From contig JAJSZT010000014.1 in assembly GCA_030272815.1 (NCBI GenBank), positions 1 to 64,000 of the forward strand: a stretch of DNA of 64,000 nucleotides. Reading direction: 5' to 3'. A model generated the notes under the pieces. The model was not told where the DNA came from. It was given only the letters and a program-made list of their open reading frames with translations, and made no database searches. The position numbers were made by a program, and so were the translations under genes. Shown here in pieces: positions 20,149 to 28,419 of the stretch; positions within the stretch are counted from its first letter, which is position 1; the number at the start of each line of letters is the position of its first letter. The DNA is from Deltaproteobacteria bacterium (lineage in GTDB: Bacteria > Desulfobacterota > Desulfobacteria > Desulfobacterales > ETH-SRB1).

Positions 20149-21201
20149 GATCTCCATAACACTTTCTTTGGAAAAAGAATAGCCGATCTTGCTGTTAAGG
20201 AAATCAGCCCCATTTTAGCCGCGTCTAGCAAGATCCCCAACCTCAAAGATTATGCAAATGCACTCGGAGTTGTCAGCAGGTTTGATAAGGTTGTCATCAC
20301 ACGCGTATTAAGTAATCATTCCGAATTGTTGGCAAGAAATCGCTATCTCATGAGCTTCGATGGATATTTGGCTTTGTTGACGGAGCTTTCAGATAGATAT
20401 AGTAGTATGGTTTGTGTAAATCGAACTCTACCGATCAATTGGCTCGCTCCTATTCATGGCAAGGATTCTTCAACGAGAGGCTACGAGGCTCATCTAAAGG
20501 AGCTGGAAACTGGTGGGGAGTTTGAGGTACGGAGATTAACGATTGCTAGTAGGCATGAAATCAGCAAACAGTTAGCTCATACGTACGAATCCCTCCGTCG
20601 CAGTGAAACTGAACCCTTTCATTGTGTTCTGTGGTTCTTGGAGTTTTTTCAAGCTCTCTTTGATACCGATCAAGATGGTTTGATCACACAGGTTTCGAGG
20701 TGGTTTGATCAGTACGAATTAGAGGTTAAGGACTTTCTTCTTGCGAGTCCCGACCACCAGGTAACCGTTGATGTATTGTCGCAAGGCATCGAGAACGTTT
20801 GCGCGAGCGCTTCTGATAAGATTGAGAAAAAATTCATAAAGGCGGAGGAGATGTGTGACATATTGAACAAAAATATTCTCAGGAAGTTCTTTGCTGTACA
20901 TGGCAGGCGTGGCTCTTACTATATGACAAAGAAGTATTTTGATAAAAGTTTAAAGGGGACTTTGATTGAAGAGACCTATCGTGACGTTTCCAAATATGGG
21001 GAAATAGCGGTGTACTATTCCCGAAAAGTTCCAAAAATGGCGATTGCGACAGTGGGGGAACTAGGGGAGTTAGTGGGCATCGAAATAGCCGAGGCGTCTA
21101 ATTTATCTGTTTGTATAAAAAAATGTATCAATCTTGCCGAGGATATAAAACAAAAGGATTTTGCTGGTAACTTTGAGGATTTGATTACAAATGACGTCTA
21201 A
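20149..21201 (+). CDS. Unknown protein in the liv operon, no normal start codon
   Basis: The frame is open from 20149. The first in-frame candidate start is a TTG at 20326 (giving 291 residues), but the preceding codons read like protein (KRIADLAVKEISPILAASSK, then KDYANALGVVSRFDKVV). The N terminus is thus either begun by an unusual codon or has been lost, leaving a truncated gene. I see no known domain; the protein looks mostly helical, with an acidic-basic central part (LEFFQALFDTDQDGLITQ). It overlaps the SDR gene by 11 bases, so the two are probably coupled. Confidence 0.55.
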   Translation, partial: DLHNTFFGKRIADLAVKEISPILAASSKIPNLKDYANALGVVSRFDKVVITRVLSNHSELLARNRYLMSFDGYLALLTELSDRYSSMVCVNRTLPINWLAPIHGKDSSTRGYEAHLKELETGGEFEVRRLTIASRHEISKQLAHTYESLRRSETEPFHCVLWFLEFFQALFDTDQDGLITQVSRWFDQYELEVKDFLLASPDHQVTVDVLSQGIENVCASASDKIEKKFIKAEEMCDILNKNILRKFFAVHGRRGSYYMTKKYFDKSLKGTLIEETYRDVSKYGEIAVYYSRKVPKMAIATVGELGELVGIEIAEASNLSVCIKKCINLAEDIKQKDFAGNFEDLITNDV

Positions 21202-22057
21202 CATTTCTGATGTGACTGTAATTGTAACGGGTACAGGGTATCGTAGTTTATCGCAGGATACGGCACCGATTGGCAACGTCTTCAAACATCCAAGGGTTAA
21301 GGCTAACATAGGCGCATGGGTTGCAAAGGAATTAGTTGAGCAAGGCTTTGAGGTTCTGATTGTTTCTCGAACGGTTAGCAAACTGCAAACTTTAACTAAT
21401 TCAATTAGGATTGAACACCCCAATAATAGAATAGACTATTGCGCGGTAGACCTTTTGGATTCCAAGGCAGTTGCAGAAATGGTCGAGAATATTCAAAGAG
21501 GAAAGCTCATATATTTAGTTCATTGCGCTGGATTAAGTGCCGGTTCGTATAAACTTCCGAACGATAATCCTTATCTTCGAGTTGAAGAGACCCCTATAGA
21601 TTTGCCTTGTCTTGAATTTGACGTGATAGTTAAATCTCTCTTGATACTAGTGCAAGCGCTGCTACCTCGCTTTGAATTGCAGGAAGAATCGAGAATCGTG
21701 GTCATATCTTCTATGAGCGGAGTTAGAGCAGTTCCTTTAGGCTACTCTCATAGTGCTGCTAAAGCAGGCCTGCATAACGCGGTGAGAAGTTTAGCTTTGG
21801 AACTTAACAAAAGAAGAATCTATGTTTCGGAGGTGCTGCCAGGAATGGTGAATACTGGCATATATGATCCTCCTGCAGTACAAATGGCAATTGCCGAAAT
21901 GGGAAAGTATTTCGGCTACGACTATAAAGATAGTGGCCTCCCGCAGATGCCCCCAAAGGACGTGGCGGACGCTGTCAAGCTATGCCTTACCAGCGAAGCA
22001 CATATCCTGTCCATCAATTTGGTTGCAAAAGGGCAGTGGCCTAACCTTAGTTCATAA
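21191..22057 (+). CDS. Atypical short-chain dehydrogenase/reductase
   Basis: 288 residues with a Rossmann fold of SDR type: first strand VTVIVTGTG, second strand VLIVSR, VDLLD, a CAG turn in VHCAGLSAG, catalytic Ser in VISSMSG and the PGMVNTGIYD loop. Two oddities are visible. The Gly-rich loop after TGTG is stretched by about 25 residues before IGAWVAKEL. The catalytic Tyr position (4 residues before Lys in HSAAK) is His; the only nearby Tyr is two residues earlier. It may be a non-catalytic or altered enzyme. It starts within the preceding gene and ends 5 bases before livH. Confidence 0.75.
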   Translation: MTSNISDVTVIVTGTGYRSLSQDTAPIGNVFKHPRVKANIGAWVAKELVEQGFEVLIVSRTVSKLQTLTNSIRIEHPNNRIDYCAVDLLDSKAVAEMVENIQRGKLIYLVHCAGLSAGSYKLPNDNPYLRVEETPIDLPCLEFDVIVKSLLILVQALLPRFELQEESRIVVISSMSGVRAVPLGYSHSAAKAGLHNAVRSLALELNKRRIYVSEVLPGMVNTGIYDPPAVQMAIAEMGKYFGYDYKDSGLPQMPPKDVADAVKLCLTSEAHILSINLVAKGQWPNLSS

Positions 22058-22062
22058 TTTAT

Positions 22063-22938
22063 ATGTATCAAGTTTTTATATACTCAATATTAGCAGCCGC
22101 CAAAATTATGCTTGTGGCCATTGGCTTTGCCATTGTATTTCGTGCAACCCGCTTTTTTCACTTCGCCCACGGCATTGTCTTCACCGCAGGAGCTTATTTT
22201 ACCTTCCTATTCAAGGCCTGGCTTGGCTTCCCTCTTTTTTTTTCAATTCTTCTCGCCATCCCCTTGACCACGCTCCTCGGCTGTCTGATGGAGGTCATTG
22301 TTTACCTTCCCCTCCGACGTAAAGGATCGTCCTCTCTCGTTTTCCTCTTAGCTTCTCTTGGTATGTATATCGTCCTTCAGAACGTTATCTCCATGATGTT
22401 TGGAGACGACACCAAGACCATTCGCTCCGGGCTTGTGAAGGAAGGGCTGAACGTATTCGGAGCCAGGATCACGCCTATCGAAATTCTCATTATCTGTGTT
22501 AGCGTAGTTCTGGTGGTTACAGTGACGCTTCTCCTGAAGAAGACAAAGATGGGCAACGCGATGCGGGCCGTGGCCAACGATATAGAGTTAGCCAGTGTGT
22601 CGGGGATAGACAGTGACAGGGTAATCCTTTTGACGTTTGCTATAGCCTCGACCCTGGCTGGTATAGCCGGAATTCTTGTAGCCCTTGATGTGGACATGAC
22701 GCCAACCATGGGAATGAATGCGCTTATGATGGGTGTCGTGGCGGTCATCGTCGGCGGCGTGGGAAGTATTCCGGGTGTGGCCCTTGCTGCGCTGCTTTTG
22801 GGCATAGCTCAACATCTTGGGGTCTGGTTTATTAGCTCCCAGTGGCAAGATGCCATTGCCTTTGTCATCTTACTGATATTTTTACTATTCAGACCGCAAG
22901 GTTTTCTGGGCAAGAAAGTAAAAAAAGCAACCCTCTGA
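22063..22938 (+). CDS. livH: Branched-chain amino acid type ABC permease, LivH
   Basis: 291 residues, membrane permease with about eight hydrophobic segments. Family signatures: VAIGFAIVFRATRFFHFAHG near the N terminus, GMYIVLQNV, and the coupling-helix region AMRAVANDIELASVSGID followed by FAIASTLAGIAGIL. The end LLFRPQGFLGKK is typical. It forms the membrane channel with LivM. No conventional AGGAGG is close to the ATG; translation is probably coupled to the SDR gene 5 bases upstream. Confidence 0.93.
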   Translation: MYQVFIYSILAAAKIMLVAIGFAIVFRATRFFHFAHGIVFTAGAYFTFLFKAWLGFPLFFSILLAIPLTTLLGCLMEVIVYLPLRRKGSSSLVFLLASLGMYIVLQNVISMMFGDDTKTIRSGLVKEGLNVFGARITPIEILIICVSVVLVVTVTLLLKKTKMGNAMRAVANDIELASVSGIDSDRVILLTFAIASTLAGIAGILVALDVDMTPTMGMNALMMGVVAVIVGGVGSIPGVALAALLLGIAQHLGVWFISSQWQDAIAFVILLIFLLFRPQGFLGKKVKKATL

Positions 22939-22960
22939 CGTAATATTCAAGAAAGCGAAA

Positions 22961-23287
22961 ATGAAAACAGTCATTGAAGATAACATAAAGGATTTTGTTG
23001 ATGATGTTATCAACCGATTCAATCCGGAACGTGTTATCCTGTTTGGTTCCCATGCTTCGGGAGGCGCGACTCCAGACAGCGATGTGGACATTCTGGTGGT
23101 GATGGATTTTAAAAGCCGTCCCCATCAACAGGCTTTTGAGATTCGGAGGACCATAAAGAGAACCTTTCCCCTTGATCTCCTTGTTCGGAGGCCCGCGGAT
23201 ATTGACCGCAGATTGAGACTGGGAGACTTTTTTATAAAGGAGATTATGCAGGAGGGCAAGGTGCTGTATGAAAAAACTCGTAGTTGA
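22961..23287 (+). CDS. MNT-type nucleotidyltransferase (antitoxin-like)
   Basis: 108 residues of the minimal nucleotidyltransferase family. The active-site signature GSHASGGATPDSDVDILVV contains the GSx(9-10)DxD metal-binding pattern, with a third acidic position in FPLDLLV. Proteins of this type normally pair with HEPN RNases and silence them by AMPylation. The partner begins inside the end of this gene but is truncated. The module sits between livH and livM. Confidence 0.85.
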   Translation: MKTVIEDNIKDFVDDVINRFNPERVILFGSHASGGATPDSDVDILVVMDFKSRPHQQAFEIRRTIKRTFPLDLLVRRPADIDRRLRLGDFFIKEIMQEGKVLYEKTRS

Positions 23288-23411
23288 ATGGGTCAAAAAG
23301 GCTGAAGGCGAAGAGGCTGTTGAAGAGGATGCCAAATCTGCATTGGCTATAATGGATCGGGCACTGGCATTATTACGTCCAGAAATCCAAGGTTTGACAA
23401 ACGGGCAATAG
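23268..23411 (+). pseudogene. HEPN-domain toxin remnant
   Basis: Only 47 codons: MKKLVVEWVKKAEGE, the usual beginning of a HEPN protein, joined to DAKSALAIMDRALALLRPEI, similar to the last helix. The middle, including the R-x4-6-H RNase motif, is missing, so an internal deletion of about 80 codons is likely. It overlaps the MNT gene by 20 bases as in complete pairs. Confidence 0.7.
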
Positions 23412-23443
23412 ATAGTTCAGGGGGCAACCAAAAATTATAGAGC

Positions 23444-24316
23444 ATGGAATACTTACTCCACATCCTGATCCTCATCGGCATTTATGTCATCCTCTCAGTA
23501 TCCCTCAATCTAATTGTCGGATACTCAGGCCTGCTCTCCATCGCCCACGCTGCTTTTTATGGAGTCGGGGCTTATGTAGCTGCTCTCTTAGCTCTGAAGT
23601 TCCATAGCCCCTTTCTTGCCAACATAGCCTGTGCCATCATCCTTTCAGGTCTTTTGGGAGCTATAATGGGCATCCCCTCGCTCCGCATCCGTGATGACTA
23701 TTTTGCAATTGCCACTTTTGCCTTCCAGGTAATCACCTTCAGTATCATGAACAACTGGGTTTCCTTTACCGGAGGCCCTATGGGATTGCCGGGAATTCCG
23801 CAGCCAGCCATATTCGGTTGGCAGATTAATAGTCATTATGAGTTCCTTTTTCTTATCTCCCTCTTATGCATTATCACCGTGTGGATATCTCACAAAATTG
23901 TCACCTCTCCTTTTGGTCGTGTGCTCAAGGCTATTCGGGAAGATGAAATATTTGCTCAGGCCATGGGGAAAAACGTGGCTTCTTATAAGGTGCTGATATT
24001 CGTAATTGGTGCCGGCATGGCTTCTGTTGCTGGCGTGATGTATGCCTATTATATAAGCTTCATTGATCCCACCTCGTTCACCATCATGGAGTCTATCTTC
24101 ATTATCTCAATAGTTATCATCGGAGGGGCTGGTAATATCTGGGGTTCTGTTCTGGGAGCTGCTGTACTGGTTATTCTTCCCGAGGCGTTGCGCTTTTTAG
24201 GTATGCCGAGTTCCATTGCCGCCAACATGAGGCAGATTATCTATGGTGCCCTTTTGGTTATTTTTATGCTTTTCCGTCCCCAGGGCTTTATAGGGGAGTA
24301 TTCCTTTAAAAAATAA
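23444..24316 (+). CDS. livM: Branched-chain amino acid type ABC permease, LivM
   Basis: 290 residues, second membrane permease of the importer. Signatures include SLNLIVGYSGLLSIAHAAFYGVGAY, GGPMGLPGIP, the coupling-helix region GRVLKAIREDEIFAQAMGKN and VIIGGAGNIWGSVLGA. The end MLFRPQGFIGEY parallels LivH. It lies 506 bases after livH because the MNT/HEPN module intervenes. Confidence 0.93.
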   Translation: MEYLLHILILIGIYVILSVSLNLIVGYSGLLSIAHAAFYGVGAYVAALLALKFHSPFLANIACAIILSGLLGAIMGIPSLRIRDDYFAIATFAFQVITFSIMNNWVSFTGGPMGLPGIPQPAIFGWQINSHYEFLFLISLLCIITVWISHKIVTSPFGRVLKAIREDEIFAQAMGKNVASYKVLIFVIGAGMASVAGVMYAYYISFIDPTSFTIMESIFIISIVIIGGAGNIWGSVLGAAVLVILPEALRFLGMPSSIAANMRQIIYGALLVIFMLFRPQGFIGEYSFKK

Positions 24317-24556
24317 GGCGGGACTGAACCACGAAGGGCACGAAGAATGGGGTTTGAGGTGTCTTTCTGTTTTTTGATAGCACGGCTTTTTTATGACGAA
24401 TAATTAGTCGTAAAAGCGCAATAAATCGACTAATCTTTAGCCTTAACCTGGATTGATTCCGTGTAAATTGGTGTTCATTCGTGGCCAATCAATTCCCTCA
24501 ACTCCAACTTCAACTTTTCCTTTGACAATTATAAAATATACTTGTAAACATATCTC
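24317..24556. other. Intergenic region with inverted repeat
   Basis: CCACGAAGG near 24329 and TTCGTGG near 24477 are inverted ends of a roughly 155-base element of the same general style as R6, containing GATTCCGTGTAAATTGG. Probably a repeat inserted in the liv operon together with the TA module. Confidence 0.4.
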
Positions 24557-24571
24557 AAGGAGGTGGTCATT

Positions 24572-24817
24572 ATGCCGCAGTTAGCCATTTATATTGATGG
24601 TGATTTGTCAAAAAAACTGAATAAAGTCATAAAAGTCTCAGGGAAATCGCGCTCTAAATGGGTTGTAGATTTGATCAAGGCAAAACTCAAAGATGAATGG
24701 CCTGAAGACTTTTTTAAATTAGCCGGCAGTTGGGAAGGAGAAGAGACACCTGAAGAGATTATGGCCACCATAAGGAAGGGTTTAGAGCGGACGGAAAAAA
24801 GAGAGGAATTGTCGTGA
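24572..24817 (+). CDS. Ribbon-helix-helix antitoxin
   Basis: 81 residues from the ATG at 24572. An AAGGAGG site at 24557-24563 is correctly spaced for this start; a GTG three codons earlier is less likely. The N-terminal strand (PQLAIYIDGDLSKKLNKVIK) and the SRSKWVVDLIKAKL helix match the RHH DNA-binding fold of CopG-type antitoxins. It overlaps the PIN toxin start by 4 bases. Confidence 0.78.
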   Translation: MPQLAIYIDGDLSKKLNKVIKVSGKSRSKWVVDLIKAKLKDEWPEDFFKLAGSWEGEETPEEIMATIRKGLERTEKREELS

Positions 24818-25212
24818 TTCGACTATTAGACACCAACACTTGCATTTATTTCTTGAACCGGGCCTCCGAAAAGGTTGTTCAACAGTTTAAAGAGTTGTCG
24901 CCTTCTCAGATAAAGTTGCCTTCTATCACAGTGGCAGAATTATATTATGGTGCTGAAAAAAGTAAATTCAAGGCAAAAAATCGAGAAAAGGTCAAACGGT
25001 TTGTATCCACGTTTGAAATTGTTTCGTTTGACGAAAAAGCCTGTACCGCATATGCGAAAATCCGTCATAGCCTTGAACGATCAGGAACCCCTGTAGGGCC
25101 TATGGACCTTCTCATAGCCTCGATCGGCCTTGCCTATAACTTCACCGTGGTTACGAATAATATTAAGGAATTTAAAAGGGTCAAGGGCTTGAAGCTGCAA
25201 AATTGGGTTTAA
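24814..25212 (+). CDS. vapC: PIN-domain toxin, VapC type
   Basis: 132 residues beginning with GTG (MIRLLDTNTCIYFL, with the first catalytic Asp). The second acidic motif is in SITVAELYYGAEKS, the third in GPMDLLIAS and the last in VVTNNIKEFKRV. The length and end (GLKLQNWV) are typical of tRNA-cleaving VapC proteins. It appears intact. It ends only 6 bases before livG, so the whole pair is embedded in the transporter operon. Confidence 0.88.
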   Translation: MIRLLDTNTCIYFLNRASEKVVQQFKELSPSQIKLPSITVAELYYGAEKSKFKAKNREKVKRFVSTFEIVSFDEKACTAYAKIRHSLERSGTPVGPMDLLIASIGLAYNFTVVTNNIKEFKRVKGLKLQNWV

Positions 25213-25218
25213 CGAGAT

Positions 25219-25974
25219 ATGGATCAAGTTTTAAATATCATAAACGTTAATAAAAAATTCGACGGGACTCTTGCTCTTGATGATTTTTCTTTGGAGATCC
25301 CAAGAGATTCAATTACCGGCATCATTGGTCCTAACGGGGCTGGGAAAACAACGCTCTTTAATGCGATTACCGGTTTTCTGCCCCTGGATTCGGGAGAAAT
25401 AATATACAACGGCAAAAATCTGAGCAGAATGCCTTCTTATAAGATTGCAAGGACTGGAATAGCCCGCACTTTTCAGCAGCTTCGCCTCATAACCCGCATG
25501 ACTGTTCTGGACAACATCCTCCTGTCTTTTCAGAATCAGGCTGGAGAACACCTGAAAAATACTTTCCTTTTTCCTATGCAAGTCAGGAAGCAAGAGAGAA
25601 GAAATCGGGAAAAGGGCAAGGAACTTCTTGCTTTCATGGGCATTGAAGAAAAAGCAAATGATCTGGTAGAAGATTTATCTTATGGTCAGCAAAAAATGAT
25701 ATCTCTGGCATGTTGTCTGGCTTCTGGAGCTGACCTGCTTTTACTGGATGAGCCTGTAGCAGGCATAAACCCGGAAATAATCGAAAAAATTCTTACGATA
25801 ATAAAAAAACTGCAAAAGGCAGGGAAGACCTTTGTCTTGATCGAACATAATATTGAAGCGGTTATGCAGGTATGCAACAGGGTGATTTTTATGGATGAAG
25901 GCAAGAAGATTGCAGAGGGAAACCCTGAGTCAGTCAGAAATAATCCTGCTGTGATAGAGGCTTATCTGGAGTGA
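25219..25974 (+). CDS. livG: Branched-chain amino acid type ABC ATPase, LivG
   Basis: 251 residues with complete ABC ATPase motifs: Walker A GPNGAGKTT, Q-loop FQQLRL, signature LSYGQQKM, Walker B LLLLDEP and the H-loop LIEHN. The RTFQQLRLITRMTVLDNIL segment and the spacing to the signature (about 60 residues) mark LivG rather than LivF. It starts 6 bases after vapC and ends one base before livF. Confidence 0.95.
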   Translation: MDQVLNIINVNKKFDGTLALDDFSLEIPRDSITGIIGPNGAGKTTLFNAITGFLPLDSGEIIYNGKNLSRMPSYKIARTGIARTFQQLRLITRMTVLDNILLSFQNQAGEHLKNTFLFPMQVRKQERRNREKGKELLAFMGIEEKANDLVEDLSYGQQKMISLACCLASGADLLLLDEPVAGINPEIIEKILTIIKKLQKAGKTFVLIEHNIEAVMQVCNRVIFMDEGKKIAEGNPESVRNNPAVIEAYLE

Positions 25975-25975
25975 T

Positions 25976-26677
25976 ATGCTGAAAGTTGAAAGATTAGAGA
26001 CAGGTTACGGCAAAAAACAGGTTCTTTTTGGCATAGACCTTGAGGCAGCCCAAGGAAAAGTTACCGCTATCATTGGCCCAAACGGTTCAGGAAAGTCAAC
26101 AGCCCTGAAGTCCATATTCGGGCTTATTTCTGTATGGAAGGGAACTGTCAGTTATAAAAACAAGGATATTACCAATCGTTCGACTAAAGCCAATGTAAGG
26201 GATGGGATTGCATTTGTACCTCAAGGCAATAGGGTTTTTGACGAAATGACAGTCCTTGAAAATCTGGAGATCGGCGGGTTTCATCTGCCTAAAAAGAGTT
26301 TTCAAACAGAACTGAAAAAAATATGGGAGCTTTTTCCTGAACTTGAGCAACGAAAAAAGCAAAACTCGGGAAAGTTGAGCGGTGGGGAAAAACAGATGCT
26401 CGCACTGGGAAGGGCCTTGATCAACAGCCCCAGACTGCTCCTGATGGATGAGCCGTCTCTTGGCCTTTCACCCAAGTTGGTAACCTTTATGATGAATTAT
26501 ATTCGCAAGATTAACAATGAATTCGGAGTTACTGTTCTTATCGTGGAGCAAAAGGTGCGTGAGGTGCTTGAAGTTTGCCATCATGTTTATTCAATAAAGC
26601 TGGGCAAAATCGCTTATTCCGGAAAGCCGGAAATTATCAAAAACGACAAGAATAAGCTGAGAGAGCTGTTTTTATAA
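25976..26677 (+). CDS. livF: Branched-chain amino acid type ABC ATPase, LivF
   Basis: 233 residues. Walker A GPNGSGKST, Q-loop FVPQGNRVF, signature LSGGEKQM, Walker B LLLMDEPSLGLSP. The VPQGNRVFDEMTVLENLEIG phrase is typical of LivF. It completes the importer encoded by the preceding genes. Confidence 0.95.
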   Translation: MLKVERLETGYGKKQVLFGIDLEAAQGKVTAIIGPNGSGKSTALKSIFGLISVWKGTVSYKNKDITNRSTKANVRDGIAFVPQGNRVFDEMTVLENLEIGGFHLPKKSFQTELKKIWELFPELEQRKKQNSGKLSGGEKQMLALGRALINSPRLLLMDEPSLGLSPKLVTFMMNYIRKINNEFGVTVLIVEQKVREVLEVCHHVYSIKLGKIAYSGKPEIIKNDKNKLRELFL

Positions 26678-26768
26678 AAGAAATAAGCTGCCTATTCAAC
26701 GATATAAATAAAAAAGGTGGTGGCTCCCTAAAGCAGGCAAAGGAGAAAGTATACCAGGAGGTATATAA

Positions 26769-27014
26769 GTGAATTCACAAACCAAATATAAGGATGAGAT
26801 TATTAAAGAATTGCAGGATATACCTGATGAGGATATGCCAAAATTTCTTGAGATAATTCATTATTTAAAGACAGGTATGAAAGAAAGCAGAAAAAAGGTG
26901 AGAGTTAAAAAAGGTAAAGACCCGCTTTTTGATTTAAGAAATATTGCTGTAGAAACTGGTATTAAAGACCTCGCTGAGCATCATGATCATTATCTTTATG
27001 GTGTGTCTAAATGA
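26769..27014 (+). CDS. Putative antitoxin (GTG start)
   Basis: 81 residues; the GTG at 26769 follows an AGGAGG site at about 8 bases. It resembles the antitoxin at 12501 in plan: a starting helix (YKDEIIKELQDIPDEDMPKFL), a basic linker and the end IKDLAEHHDHYLYG. The stop overlaps an ATG of a PIN-type gene of which only a stub remains. Probably an orphaned antitoxin. Confidence 0.6.
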   Translation: MNSQTKYKDEIIKELQDIPDEDMPKFLEIIHYLKTGMKESRKKVRVKKGKDPLFDLRNIAVETGIKDLAEHHDHYLYGVSK

Positions 27015-27055
27015 TAGAACCTATTTTTGTGGATAGTTTTGCAGTGAGATTGTAG
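27011..27055 (+). pseudogene. PIN toxin N-terminal stub
   Basis: MIEPIFVDSFA matches the first strand and first catalytic Asp of a PIN toxin (compare MRKPIFFDSWG at 12752), followed after three more codons by a stop. The remainder is missing. The ATGA overlap with the antitoxin gene is intact. Confidence 0.6.
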
Positions 27056-27229
27056 CAATGAGGGGTCTTAATGATTTATGTAATATCGACATTAGTAATA
27101 TAAGTAATATAAGGCGTTGACCTTAAAGTTGTTTTTATTTAATATAGCAGAAAAATTAATCAAATAGATTGTCAGCGTATGGTAGCCATTACCGTCTTGC
27201 CTAATAAGCGGTATTAATTGGAGATTAAT

Positions 27230-27976
27230 TTGAGCGACTACACCGTCTTTCCAAATGCGCCCATTACAGAAGCAGTTATAGAAATAAAAGCTCAACTCCC
27301 TGAGGAAACGGATCTTAAGAGCTTAGAGAGTTTTCATGATCATATAAAAAACCGTTTCCCTGAGAAACAGGAACAGCGCTTTCTAAAGGCCGACTTTAAG
27401 TTATCACAGAAAGACACGCCCATCACTCTTCCAACTAAGACCGGCACGCATGGATACCTTTTTCGCTCACACAAAGAAAAAAAGGTAGTACAGTCTAAGA
27501 TAGACGGTTTTGCTTTCAACAAACTGAAACCCTACGAAAACTGGGAATTATTCCGTTCCGAAGGCCGCGAATTGTGGGAACTGTACTTCAAAATAGCTAA
27601 CCCTATCAAAATTATCAGGATTGGCTTACGATATATTAACCGCATTGAAGTCCCAGTACCGTTTGATGACTTTAGTGAATACCTTTTAACTAATCCTCAA
27701 ATAGCACCTCAACTCCCTCAGGAAGTCTCCCACTTTTTTATGCGACTTGAGGTTCCAAACCCTGACATCGAGGCAACTGCCATTATAACTCAGACTATGG
27801 ACAAGCCGACCAAAACCCAGAGATTGCCTCTAATCCTCGACATAGATGTATTTCGAATAACCGAATATGTTGGAAAGACAGAAGAAATGTGGAAGGCTTT
27901 CGAAAAACTGCGTGATTTCAAAAACGACATTTTCTTTAACAGCGTGACCGAAAAAGCAAAGGAGCTGTTCCGGTGA
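27230..27976 (+). CDS. TIGR04255-family protein
   Basis: About 248 residues. A TTG at 27230 is preferred over the TTG at 27218 because a GGAG lies 6 bases upstream of it. The start YTVFPNAPITEAVIEIKAQL and the later GLRYINRIEVP and ILDIDVFR are the marks of TIGR04255, a widespread family of unknown biochemical role that is often found in variable gene islands. No transmembrane segment or known catalytic motif is seen. It begins a three-gene unit joined by GTGA and ATGA overlaps. Confidence 0.75.
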   Translation: MSDYTVFPNAPITEAVIEIKAQLPEETDLKSLESFHDHIKNRFPEKQEQRFLKADFKLSQKDTPITLPTKTGTHGYLFRSHKEKKVVQSKIDGFAFNKLKPYENWELFRSEGRELWELYFKIANPIKIIRIGLRYINRIEVPVPFDDFSEYLLTNPQIAPQLPQEVSHFFMRLEVPNPDIEATAIITQTMDKPTKTQRLPLILDIDVFRITEYVGKTEEMWKAFEKLRDFKNDIFFNSVTEKAKELFR

Positions 27977-28419
27977 GTCATCCATGTATTATGTCTTTGG
28001 AACTATATAGAGGTCTTGGATTTTTGCCGGAGATTGATAGTGCTGTCGGTGACGAATCAGGTGTATTAAAGAAGTCCTTCGAAATTTCAATTGATCATTT
28101 TATGACACCGATTTCAAGACAATGGGCTGATCCTGCCACAAGATTTTTCAGACTCAAACAAGAGTGGGAAGAGGTTACAGCAATGCTCTCATCAATTACT
28201 GAGATTGCAATGCACCCGGCTTATCAGCAAATTGTTGGGATGGGGACGATTGCTATCCCCTTCATAATGCGTGAACTGGAGAACAGACCAGCACATTGGT
28301 TTTGGGCATTGAAATCAATCACCGGTGAAGATCCTGTCCCACCAGAGAAAAGGGGCCGAATAGGAGATATGGCCAAAGCGTGGCTCATTTGGGGGAGAGA
28401 GCATGATTATATAAAATGA
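27973..28419 (+). CDS. Hypothetical 148-aa partner protein
   Basis: 148 residues starting at a GTG inside the previous stop. The N-terminal half is variable; the C-terminal half has a highly patterned stretch, MHPAYQQIVGMGTIAIPFIM, then HWFWALKSITGEDPVPPE and MAKAWLIWGREHDYI. I recall similar small proteins near DUF7689 genes, but cannot test it here. No catalytic motif is evident. It looks helical and is probably a partner or adaptor for one of its neighbours. Confidence 0.6.
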   Translation: MSHPCIMSLELYRGLGFLPEIDSAVGDESGVLKKSFEISIDHFMTPISRQWADPATRFFRLKQEWEEVTAMLSSITEIAMHPAYQQIVGMGTIAIPFIMRELENRPAHWFWALKSITGEDPVPPEKRGRIGDMAKAWLIWGREHDYIK

